DNA of 64,000 nucleotides from G963704535 sp963704535. GTDB taxonomy: Bacteria; Chloroflexota; Chloroflexia; Chloroflexales; Roseiflexaceae. Location of the stretch: NCBI GenBank assembly GCA_963704535.1, contig OY969916.1, forward strand, positions 5,828,001 through 5,892,000, given 5' to 3'. Each line of letters begins with the position of its first letter. The stretch's first letter is position 1. A program made the translations under genes and the position numbers. This document shows, one piece after another, positions 24,451 through 35,427 of this stretch. The notes under the pieces are model-generated. The model did no database searches. It was not told the origin of the DNA and saw only the letters and a program-made list of their open reading frames with translations.

Positions 24451-27400
24451 ACGAGGAAAGAAGCTGGCGGTAAAGCTGCTCGGCCTCGGACGCCGGCTCA
24501 GGGTTGAGGCCCAGCTCCTCGTCCAGGATGCGGCGCAGCGTATGATACTGGTTGATCGCCGCCGCCCGATTATCGAGCGCGATCTGGCAGCGCATCACGC
24601 CGGCGTGCGCGGCCTCGTCCAGCGTGTCCACGGTCAGGATGCGCTGGTATAGGAGCAACGCATCAGCGTGCGCGTGCTCTTCCTCGTGGTAGGCTGCGGC
24701 GCGGTGCAGCGCGTGCAGGTAGCGCCGCTCAAGCTGCGTCCGCAGGGCCACACACCAGTGGCTATCGGTGAACGATAGGTACAGGCCGCGGTATAGGTCG
24801 AGCTCCTCCAGCAGCAACTCGGGGTTGCCGGCGCTGGCCTCGACGACGTTCAGGAAGCGCTCGACGTCATAATCGACGCGCAGGTGGTCGCGGTTGATTC
24901 GGTAGACCTGGCGCCCGTGGAGCGTGATCAGGTCGTGCGGGAGAACTGAGCGCAGTTGGTAGATCGCCGACCGCAGCGCATCGCGGCTCTGCTCGGCCGT
25001 GCGGTCGGGCCAGATTCGCTCGCGGAGCGTATCGATCGAGGCGCCGTCAGGATGCGCCAGCAGGTAGTACAGCACCTCGCGCGCTTTGTTCCAGCCAAGC
25101 TTGACCGGCTGGCCGTTGAGGACGATCTGATCCACGCCGAGCGTCCGCACCATCAGCAGTGGCCGCTGATCGTCCTGGTCGAGCATCTGCGCCGCCAGGC
25201 GCATGTCGCGATGGCGCTGGATCCAGTTCTCCGCGCGCTCCCAGCCGGCCGCCGCCGCCCGGCGCACCAGGCCGCGCATATGGAATGTCTCGGCGACCAG
25301 GAAGTCGTCGTGGCCGAGCTGATCGGCGATCGCGGCGGTGCGCTCGAGCAGCCGGATGAACATACCGCGCTTGTTCGCGGCCACGTCGGCGCTGATCTGC
25401 GCCTGCAAGAGGTAGGCGCGGGCCAGCTCCAGCGGCGCCCGTGTGCGCTCCAGCGCGTCGATCACCTGCTGGGTCAGGCAGGCGGCCTGCTCATGGTCGC
25501 CGGTGCCGGCGGCGGCGCCGGCACTCAGCAGCAGCACCTCGTGCGGAAAGTAGCGCCGCGTCGTCTGCGGCAGTTGCCGCACCGCCCGCGCGGCCTCCTC
25601 ATACTTCCGCTGCCGCAGCAGAAACCGGATATCGGCCAGCGCCAGGTAGTGCGTCTGGTAGGCGCTGCCGCCGGCTTTGCATGCGTCGGCGTAGGTGCTG
25701 CGCGCGCGCTCCCAGAGCTGTAGCACACAATACAGGTCGCCCAGATTGGCCAGAACGGCCGCCTGGTAGTGCGGGATGGCCAACTCGCGCGCGAACCGCA
25801 GCGCCGTGATCAGGGTGCTGTGTGCATCGGTATAGCGCCCGGCCAGCAGTTGCACCTCCCCTTTGCTGTTCAGGCTCATCGCCCGCAGGCCGGTATTGCC
25901 GATCGCTGCCCAGTAGCTATCCGATTGGGTATCGTACTCGACCGCCGTATCGAGCAGGCCGACATCGCGGTAGCACAGGCCCAGATCATGCTGGAGCTGG
26001 GCCACCGCGTGGAGATTGCCGGCCTGGCGCTCGATCTCCAGCGCCTGCTCCAGCTCGGCGATCGCACACTCGACCGCGCCAAGCCGGTGGTGGCAGATGG
26101 CGATCGTGCGCAGAGCGGCGGCGCGCTGCTGCGGGTGCTGCATGCCGTCGAGCACTTGCTGCGCCAGCGCCAGCGCGTGCTCGTAGCGGCCGTCGATGCG
26201 GGCGAGTTGGGCCTGGAGCAGCGTCACCCGCAGCCGATCCTCCGGCTGCGCCAGCGTCTCGGCCAGGTTGGCCAGCATCTGCGCCTGCGAGTCGCGCCCA
26301 AGGTCGAGCTGGACGCGCGCCTTCAAACACAGCAGCCGGGCGTCGAGCTGATCCTCCGGCAGCGCCGCGAACAGCCGATCGAGCGTCTCCAGCCGACCAT
26401 TAATATACAATTGCTCGCCGCTGGCCGCGATCACCTCGCGCGCGGCGACGTGATCGCCCACGGCGATGTAGCGCTCGAACGCCAGCACCCCCTGGCCTTG
26501 CGCCGCGTAAAAGCAGGCCACCTGCCGCGCCGCCGTATGATACCCCGGCCCATTAACGGTGCGATAATGCTCCTGGAGAAATTCGCGAAACAGCGAATGA
26601 TACCGCAAGACGCCCGGCCGGATCTCGCTAATGAACAGGTGCTGGCGCAGCAGCCGCTCCAGCAGCCGCCGCGAGTCATTGCGCTGAAAGATCGTGTCGC
26701 AGTTCTCCGGCGTCAGCTCGTCCAGCAGCGCCGAGTTCGAGCAAGAACTCCTGGATCTCGGTCGCTTGCTGATCGAACACCTGCTCCACCAGGTAGCGGT
26801 AGATCTGGCGCTCGGCGAAGGTGTTGCCGAACAGCGGCTCCGATGCGGCCAAGCGCGCTGTGTGGTACGAGAGCAAAATGCCGGTGATCCAGCCGTGAGC
26901 CTGCTCGGCCAGCGCGGCGGCCTCCTGATCGGAGATCGGCGTGGCGAAGCCGGCCTCCAGCACCGAAGCGGCCTCGGCGGCGGTGAAGCGAAGCTGGCTC
27001 TCGTTGAAGCTGTTCATCTGCCGGCGCGCGGTCAGCAGCATCATATTGGGCAGGCTAGGATAGCAGCGCGAGGCCAGGATCAGGTGGCAATGCGGGCAGT
27101 GCAGTAGCAGATGGGTCACGATATCCTTGATCTCCGGCACATGGTCTACGACATGCCAGTCGTCAAGGATCACGACAAAGTCCTGCCCGACGGTGTAAAG
27201 CTCACGCACCAGCATCGAAACGATCGTGGGGAAGGAGGTGCGGCCGCCGGCCGAGAGCAACGCCGCCGTTCGCGCCGTCGCGCCGGGGAACCGGTGCTCG
27301 ATCGCCCCGACCAGATACTCCAGGAACACCCACGGATCCTGATCGGAGGGGTCAAGCGCATACCAGCAGGCCGGCAGCGGCGACACGACCGCGAAGTCGA

Positions 27401-27551
27401 CCAGGAGCGAGGTTTTGCCATACCCGGCCGGCCCGGAGATGGTGATCAGGCACTTATTGGCGATGGCGCCAAGCAGTTCGTTCAGCCGCGGGCGCGATAC
27501 CAGGTGCGCGGCCCGCTGGGGCACCAGGATCTTATGGGGAAAGTCGACCAT
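24449..27551 (-). CDS. MalT/SARP-like STAND transcriptional regulator (one apparent frameshift)
   Basis: Repaired length is about 1033 residues. The N-terminus is an AAA/STAND ATPase with Walker A GPAGYGKTS and Walker B FVVILDDWH. The middle is helical TPR-like. The C-terminus is an OmpR-type winged helix (QPVKLGWNKAREVLYYLLAH) followed by a bacterial transcriptional activation (BTAD) domain (EELDLYRGLYL...YLHALHRAAAYHEE). The frame breaks at TT 26736-26737: removing one base restores FLLDSALLDELTPENCD. The sequence there is GAGTTC where GAGTC is expected. It faces the PKS gene across a divergent promoter region, so it is a likely pathway activator. Confidence 0.88.
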
Positions 27552-27555
27552 TGTA

Positions 27556-27612
27556 CCACCTTCTGAAAAGGGGGAGTTTGAGGTGCTTACCCCTCAAGAA
27601 CCCCTTTCCGCC
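27556..27612. repeat. Hairpin element, family A (copy 7)
   Basis: GGGGGAGTTTGAGG...CCCCTCAAGAACCCC lies just upstream of the regulator start. Its edge contributes to the leader near that gene's ribosome site. Confidence 0.7.
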
Positions 27613-28047
27613 ATGGAACTCTAGATACAAACAGACTTTTCAAACAATGGCTTGGCGGTGTCGGTCCAGTACCAGAGCTGACCCACCGCCACATCGGCGT
27701 GAGGAGGAGTTGGCTCCTTTCTTCAGCCCTGCCCCGCAGGCGTTGAGGGACAGAGTATAATCATTGATGACGACCACCCTACATACGACTGGTCGTAGTA
27801 TCCGGCGACAGGCCGAAACATCCCGGTGAGGCCGGTCGGCACCCAAACGTAGGGTAGGCTCTGTGCGAAGTGATTGCTGGTCGTCCGTGCACCAATTTCC
27901 CTGGTGGGCCACCGTGGGCGTACCTGGGCTACCATATGTGGCAAGTAGAGACTGTCGCCGGTGCCGTTGTGGACGTACATCTCTATAGTATTTAATTTTT
28001 CAAGGATTGTAAAGGGCCATTTACCATTTCCTCGTCGATGGCGCGAC

Positions 28048-28100
28048 CAAGGGGGAGTTTGAGGGGGTAGCCCCCTCAAGAATTCCCTTTCCACCCCCAC
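28048..28100. repeat. Hairpin element, family A (copy 8)
   Basis: GGGGGAGTTTGAGGGGG / CCCCCTCAAGAATTCCC lies in the leader of the PKS gene, about 35 bases before its ATG. It may affect its mRNA. Confidence 0.75.
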
Positions 28101-28133
28101 ACCTGCCAGGCTTCAGAAACAGGAGAAAGACAT

Positions 28134-31100
28134 ATGACCGACATCGACGCGCAGGATACCCCCGATGGCATTGCGATCATCGGGATGAGCGGCCGCTTCC
28201 CCGGCGCCAACAACCTCGACGAGTTCTGGCGCAACCTGCGTGACGGGGTCGAGTCGATCACCTTCTTCTCCGATCAGGAGCTTGAAGCCTCCGGCATGGC
28301 CCCCGAATTTTCAGCATGCCCAACCTGATCAAAGCGGCCCCGATCCTCGACGACGTCGCCGCGTTTGACGCCGCATTCTTCGGCTACACGCCCCGCGAAG
28401 CCGAGCTGATCGACCCGCAGCACCGCATCTTTCTCGAATGTGCCTGGGAGGCGCTCGAACACGCCGGCTACGAACTCGGAGCAGTACAAGGGCTGGATCG
28501 GAGTGTTCGCCGGCGTCGCCATCAACGGCTACCTGCTGAATAACCTGTACGGCAACCCCGACATCCTGGACCCGGCCAACTCGCTCCAGCTCACCACCGC
28601 CAACGACCGCGACTACCTGACCACGCGCGTCTCCTACAAATTGAATCTCACGGGGCCTAGCGTCAACCTCCAGACCGCCTGCTCGACCTCGCTGGTGGCT
28701 GTCCACACCGCCTGCCAGAGCCTGCAAACCTACCAGTGCGACATAGCGCTGGCCGGCGGGATCGCCGTCCGCATCCCGCAGAAGGGCGGCTACTGGTACC
28801 AAGAGGGCGGGATCACGTCGCCCGACGGCCACTGCCGGGCCTTCGACGCCCGCGCCCAGGGCACGATCTTCGGCAGCGGCGTGGGCGTGGTGGTGCTCAA
28901 GCGGCTGGCCGACGCACTCGCCGACGGCGACGCGGTGCTGGCGATCATCCGCGGCTCGGCCGTCAACAACGACGGCGCGCACAAGGTCGGGTTTACGGCG
29001 CCCAGCGTCGACGGCCAGACGGCGGTCGTCGCCATGGCCCAGGGCGTCTCGGGCGTCGACCCGGAGACGATCACCTTTATGGAGGCGCACGGCACCGGCA
29101 CCAACCTGGGCGACCCGATCGAGATCACGGCGCTGAACCAGGTCTTTCGCACCAGCACTCAGAAGAAGGGCTTCTGCGCGATCGGCTCGGTCAAGACCAA
29201 CATCGGGCACGCCAGCGCCGCCGCCGGGATCGCCGGGCTGATCAAGGCCGTGCTGGCGCTCCAGCACCGGCAGATCCCGCCCAGCCTGCACTACGAGACG
29301 CCCAACCCCAAGATCGACTTCGCCAACAGCCCCTTCTATGTCAACACCACGCTGGCCGACTGGCCCGCCAACGGCACCCCACGGCGGGCCGGCGTCAGCT
29401 CGTTCGGTGTCGGCGGGACAAATGCACACCTGGTGCTGGAAGAAGCGCCGGAGCCCATGCCCACGCCGGCTACGCGCCCCTGGCACCTGCTGGTGCTCTC
29501 GGCCAAAACCGAGTTCGCGCTCGAAAGTGCGACGGCCAATCTGGCCGCGCACCTGCGCGAGCGACCCGATCTCAGCCTGGCCGACATCGCCTACACGCTC
29601 CAGGTCGGCCGCCGCTCGTTCAATCACCGCCGGATGCTGGTCTGCCGCGACCGCGACGACGCCCTCGCCGCGCTGGAGGCGCGCGACCCCCGGCGCGTCC
29701 TCACGCTCGCCCGCGAGCCGCGCGAGAGCCAGGTCGCGTTTCTATTCTCTGGCCAGGGCGCCCAGTACGTGGACATGGCCCGCGAGCTGTACGACGCTGA
29801 GCCGGTCTTCCGGGAAACGGTCGATCGCTGCGCCGGGCTGCTCCGACCGCACCTGGGCCTCGACATTCGCGAACTGATCTACCCCACAGAACAAAGCACC
29901 GACCACCGAGACCCTGTACGGCGGCCCCTCCGTGGGCGCCCGACCGACGAATCCGGAGAGAAGGAGAAGAATGACCGCCCGACCGACGAACCGGGAGAAG
30001 AGCAGAACGGCCAATCTCCAATCTCCAATCTCCAATCTCCAATCAACCAAACCCATTACACGCAACCAGCCCTCTTCGCAGTCGAGTACGCGCTGGCGCA
30101 GCTCTGGATGAGCTGGGGCGTGCAGCCGCAGGCCATGATCGGCCATAGCGTCGGCGAGTACGTGGCGGCCTGCCTGGCCGGCGTGTTCGGGCTGGAGGAC
30201 GCGCTGGCCCTGGTCGCTGCCCGCGGGCGCATGATGCAGCAGTTGCCCTCCGGCGCGATGACAGCGGTGCCGCTGCCGGAGCACGACACGCGGGCGCTGC
30301 TCGGCGACCGGCTCTCCCTAGCGGCGATCAACGGGCCGTCGCGCTGCGTCGTCGCCGGCCCGTTCGACGCCATCGAGGCGCTGGAGCACAAGCTAGCCGA
30401 GCGCGGGGTCGAGTGCCGCCGGCTGCACACCTCGCACGCCTTCCACTCGGCCATGCTGGACCCGATCGTGGAGCCGTTCGCCGAACTGGTCCAGCAGGTG
30501 CCCCTGAGCGCGCCGTCCATCCCGTTTGTGTCCAATGTGACCGGCACCTGGATCAGGGATGAAGAGGCCACCGACCCACACTACTGGGCGCGCCACCTGC
30601 GCCAGGCCGTGCGCTTCGCCGACGGCATACGCGAGCTGCTGCACGAGCCGCAGCGCGTGCTGCTCGAAGTCGGCCCCGGCCAGACTCTGACCACCCTGGC
30701 CCGCCAGCACCCCGACAAAACGTCGGCGCAAATGGTCCTCCCGTCGCTGCGCCACCCGCAGGAGCAGCGCTCGGACCTGGCCTGCATGCTCCAGGCGCTG
30801 GGCCAACTCTGGCTGGGCGGCATAGCGCTGGACTGGCCGCGCCTATACCCGCGCGATCGGCCCCGGCGCGTCGCGCTGCCCACCTACCCGTTCGAGCGCC
30901 AGCGCTACTGGATCAACCCGCCCGACCCGGCGGCCGTCCAAGGCCGCTCCGGCGCGCTGCTGAAACGGCCCGATATCGCCGACTGGTTCTACCTGCCATC
31001 CTGGAAACGCTCGCTTCCGCCCCTGCGCCCGCCGGATTCCGCCGTTGAGCAGGCGACGTGGCTGATCTTCGGCGATACGTGCGGCCTGGGCGCGCAGCTC

Positions 31101-34100
31101 GCGCGGCAGCTTGAGCAGGAAGGGCGCACCGTCGTCGTCGTGACGGCGGGGGAGCAGTGGCGCCGGCTCGACGAACGCGCCTACAGCATCAGGCCGGCCG
31201 AGCGCGCCGATTACGAGGCGCTAATCGAGGATCTGCGGGCTGGCTCCATGCTCCCACAGGCGATCGTCCACCTCTGGAATGTCACCCCGCCGGAGCCTGC
31301 CGCGCAGAGCCACGACCTCAGTTTCTACAGCCTGCTGTTCCTGGCCCAAGCCCTCGGCGCCCTCTCGCAGCCGATCAGCCTGGCCGTAGTCTCGAACAAC
31401 ATGCATAGCGTCGTGGGCGAGGCGGCGCTGGAGCCGGAGAAGGCGCTGTTGCTGGGGCCGTGCAAAGTCATCCCCCAGGAGTACCCCAACGTAGTCTGCC
31501 GCAGCCTCGACATCATCCTGCCCGCGCCCGGCCCGCAAGCCGACGAGCTGGTCGAGCAGATCATCGCCGAGGTCGCCACACCCTCGACCGACCTGGCGAT
31601 CGCCTACCGCGGCTATGACCGCTGGGCGCAGGCGTACGAGGCGGTGCGGCTCCCGGCGGCGATCGGCGGCAAGACCAGGCTGCGGCCGGGCGGCGTCTAC
31701 CTGATCACCGGCGGGCTGGGCGGCATCGGGCTGGTGCTGGCCGAGGAGTTGGCCCGCTCGGCCCAGGCCAAGCTGGTGCTGACCGGCCGCTCGGCCTTCC
31801 CCGCCCGCGCGGAGTGGGATGCCTGGCTGGCGGCCCACGGCGAACAGGACCCCGTCGGCGAGAAGATCCGGGCGGTGCGTCGGCTTGTGCAGCTTGGCGC
31901 GCAGGTCCTGGTCGCGCGGGCCGACGCCGCCGACGCGGCCCAGATGCGCGCCGCGATCGAAGCGGCCCGCCGGCGCTTCGGCCCGATCCACGGCGTGATC
32001 CACAGCGCCGGGATCGCCGGCGGCGGCATGATCCAGCTCAAGACGCCCGAACAGGCCGAGCGCGTGATCACGCCCAAGGTTCGCGCCGTGCAGGTGCTCG
32101 ACGCGCTATTCGCCGACGCCGAGCTTGATTTCCTGGTGCTGTGCTCCTCGACGATCGCCGTCGTCGGCGGGATCGGCCAGGTCGATTACTGCGCGGCCAA
32201 CTCCTTCATGGACGCCTACGCACACCACAACGCCGCCCGACGCGGCGTCTTCACGGTCTCGATCAACTGGGACGCCTGGCAGGAGGTCGGGATGGCCGTG
32301 AACAGCGCGGCGGCCTACGGGCTGGGGAGTCCCGGCGCGGGGCAGAGCGAAGTTACACCCCTCGCGCACGCTAGGCCGATCGCGCACCCGCTGCTGCACT
32401 CCTACGGCCAGGTCGAGCACGAGGCGATCTACCGCACCGAGTTCAGCCCCACTGCCGACTGGGTGCTGGCCGAGCATAAGATCGCTGGCCGCCCGACCCT
32501 TCCGGGCACGGCCTACCTGGAGATGGTGCGAGCCGCCTTTGTGGACCAGGCCGGGCCGGGGGCGGTCGAGCTGCGCGAGGTCTTGTTCCTGACCCCCCTG
32601 ATGCTCCAGGACGACGAGCGGAAAGAGGTGCGCACGATCTTGACCCAGGAAGGCGACGCCGTCACCTTCCGAGTCGTGAGCGCGGCCGGCGCGGCGGGCG
32701 GGCAGCCGGCCTGGCAGGAGCACACCCGCGGCAGCGTGCGCCACCTGGCAGCCGCGCCGCCCCGCCAGCACGACCTCGCGGAGCTGATCGGGCGCTGCAA
32801 CGTCGCCGAGCAGGCCATCGGCGCCAAAGCGATGGAGGGGCTGGAGAAGTTTGTGTACTGGGGGCCGCGCTGGCACAGTATCACCAAGATTTACCTGGGC
32901 GTGGACCAGGGCCTGGCGGCCATGGAGCTACCTGAGCAGTTCGCCGCCGACCTAGATGGGTTCTGGCTGCACCCAGCCATGCTCGACGTGGCCACCGCTT
33001 TCGGCACCGGATTCGTGGGCGAAGGCAGCAACTACCTGCCGCTCTCCTACCGCAAGCTCACCGTCCATAGCCCGTTCACCCGCAATATTTACAGCTATGC
33101 CCGCTATCGCGACGCCGCCGCCGCAAACAAGGAAACGATCTCATTCGACATTACGATCATCGACGAGCGTGGGCAAGAGCTGGCGACGATCGAAGAGTTT
33201 ACATTGAAGCGGGTCCACGGCGCGGCCCTGAAGCCGCGTGAACAGCCCGGCGCGCGGGGCACGACCAAATCGGTCATCGGCATCTCATCGCGCGAGGGCG
33301 TCGAAGCCTTCAACCGGATCATGGCCCGCACCAGGCTGCCGCAGGTCGTCGTATCGACGAAAGACCTGCACGCCACGATCCAGCGCGCCGGCACGATCGC
33401 CAAATCGCGGCTGGTGGAGCAGCTCGACAAGGCCCAGGCCGCCAGGGCCATCCACCCGCGCCCGGACGTCCAGACCGCCTACGCCGCGCCCACCAACGCC
33501 GTCGAGCAGCGCCTGGCCGAGGTCTGGCAGAGCATATTGGGCATCGAACAGGTCGGCATCCACGACAACTTCTTCGAGCTGGGCGGCGACTCGGTCCTGG
33601 CGATCCAGATCATCGCCAGGTGCGGCAGCGCCGGCCTGCAAGTCACCCCGGCCCAACTGTTCCAGCACCAGACCGTCGCCGACCTGGCGGCAGTGGTCGA
33701 GGCCGCGCCGGCGACCCAGCAGGAGCGCGCCTCGATCGACGGCCCCGCGCCGCTCACGCCGCTCCAGCACTGGATGCTCGATCAGGACTCGGCCGCTCCC
33801 CAGCGCTGGGCGCGCGTGTTCTCGCTCCGAGCGCGCGGGCGGCTCGACGGGGCGCTGCTCGAAGCAGCCCTGCGCCATCTGATCGCCCACCACGACGCGC
33901 TGCGCCTGCGGCTCACGGGTGATGACTTCGGGCTGGCGGCAGACGATCGCCGAGGCCGAGCGGCAGCCGGTCTTCGCCTCCATCGATCTGGCGGCGGCGC
34001 CGGAGAGCGAGCGGGCGCAGGCCATCCCCTCGCTAGCCGCTGATCTCGGCGCCAGCCTGAACCCGACCGACGGGCCGATCGTGCGGGCGGCGCTGCTTGA

Positions 34101-35238
34101 CTTCGGCGCCGAGCAGCCCAGCCACGTGCTGCTAGCCATCCATCCGCTGGCGTGCGACCAGGACTCCTGGCGGCTGCTCCAGGAAGACCTCCAGACCGCC
34201 TATGGGCAACTCAGCCAGGGCCAGTCGATCGAGCTTCCGGCCGGCATCACATTCCGGCGCTGGGCGCAGCAGCTTGCGACACACGCCGAGTCAGGGATGC
34301 TTGAAAGCGAGCTGGACTACTGGACCAATGTGGTACGCGCGCAGACAACGCGCCTGCCCGCCGAACCTGAGCACGCGGGCAGCGACGTTGCTATGGCGCC
34401 ACACACATTCACGGTGACACTAAGCCCCGAGCAGACCAGCGCGCTGCTGCACGAGATCCCATCCTCCCACCACGCCGACATCGAGGCGGTGCTGCTGGCG
34501 CCGCTGGCCCAGGCGCTGACATCCTGGGCGGGAGCGCCGGCGCTGCTCCTGGACCTGGAGACGCATGGGCGCGCCGGCCCGCCGGCCGATCTGGACCTGT
34601 CGCGCACGCTGGGCTGCGGCGCGCCGCTCTTCCCGCTGCTGGTGCGGCCCGATCCGGCCTCCGACCCCGGCAGCGCGCTAAGGTCGCTCAAAGAGCAGCT
34701 CCGCAGTGTGCCCAACGGCGGCGCCGGCTACGGGATGCTGCGCTACCTGGCGGGCGCCGGCGAGCGGCTGCGGGCGCTGCCCCAAGCCCAGGTCTACTTC
34801 ACCTGCCAGACTCCCCTGCACACAGCGGGCACAACTACGGATGAATATGTGGGTGGGGTTATTCTTGAGGGGCGACCCCCTCAAACTCCCCCTTTTTCAC
34901 CTTCGGAGCTGTTCGAGTCGGTTCAGGAGCTGGATAGCCCGGCCCGTAGCCCACACGGGCGCCGGTATCTGCTGGCGATCAGCGCCGGCGTTGCCGAAGG
35001 CCGGCTGCGGGTCTGCTGGACCTACGATCAGGGGCGCTACCGACCGGCGACGATCGCCCACCTGGCCGAGCGCTTCGTTGAGGCAGCCCAAGCGCTGATC
35101 GACCACTGCCGGGCCGAGGCGGGCGGCTTCAGCCCCTCCGACTTCCCGGAAGCCGGGCTCAACCAATCCCAGCTCGACAAGATCATGACCGGCATCAAGC
35201 GCCGGGCGGCGCAGCAGACCGGCGTCGACACGACATAG
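28134..35238 (+). CDS. Type I polyketide synthase KS-AT-KR-DH-ACP-E-like (three apparent frameshifts)
   Basis: Repaired length is about 2367 residues. KS starts GIAIIGMSGRFPGA and has TACSTS, EAHGTGT and NIGHA. AT has GHSVGEY and HAFH, typical of malonyl-CoA. KR has GGLGGIG (about 1190) and YCAANS. DH has HKIAGRPTLP and LHPAMLD, placed after KR rather than before it. ACP has LGGDSVLAI (about 1816). The final 480 residues resemble an epimerisation/condensation domain (LTPLQHWML, ETHGR, GYGMLRYL), but its active motif reads HPLACDQDSW. Breaks: one at the T run 28308-28311; AA 28473-28474 (GAACTC for GACTC, restoring GYDSEQYKG); TT 33927-33928 (GACTTC for GACTC, restoring DDSGWRQ). The first two compensate each other within KS. 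The ATG at 28134 follows AGGAG. Confidence 0.9.
29885..30055. repeat. In-frame repeat insertion in the AT domain
   Basis: CGACCGACGAA units and an AATCTCC run add about 55 residues (GRPTDESGE..., SPISNLQS) between LDIRELIYP and HYTQPALFAVEYAL of the acyltransferase. Confidence 0.8.
34850..34901. repeat. Family A hairpin element inside the PKS coding sequence
   Basis: TATTCTTGAGGGG / CCCCTCAAACTCCCCC is read in frame as GVILEGRPPQTPPFSPSE within the terminal E-like domain. It keeps the frame open. Confidence 0.85.
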
Positions 35239-35427
35239 CGCACCTCTAAGCAGCGTGAATAGCGCGGTTGTGGAACAAAAAATCGTGTGATACTGTCAAG
35301 CCTGAAGCGTCATGAGTTTTGAAGCGATTAGCGGCCGCCGCGCCCTGACCCATTTACGATTCGTGATTTGCGATTATATGGTACTCTAATCGCTGCTTGA
35401 AAAGGGGAGTTCAAGGAGGAGAAACAG

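Larger units (their letters stand above)
27552..28133. other. Divergent promoter region between regulator and PKS genes
   Basis: This 580-bp stretch is bounded by a family A element at each end. A minus-strand frame (27980-27723, 85 codons, QSLPYVWVPTGLTGMF...) is open but lacks a ribosome site and any recognisable family, so I do not call it a gene. The AT-rich segment near 27980-28010 (TATAGTATTTAATTTTTCAA) is the best place for promoters. Confidence 0.5.

Noticed and set aside
27723..27980. 85-codon minus-strand frame in the regulator-PKS intergenic region
   Set aside because: No ribosome site, no recognisable family, and it lies where divergent promoters are expected.
28134..35238. PKS as a decayed pseudogene
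   Set aside because: All catalytic motifs outside the three breaks are intact, two breaks compensate each other, and two match the recurrent GACTC pattern; sequence error is more likely.
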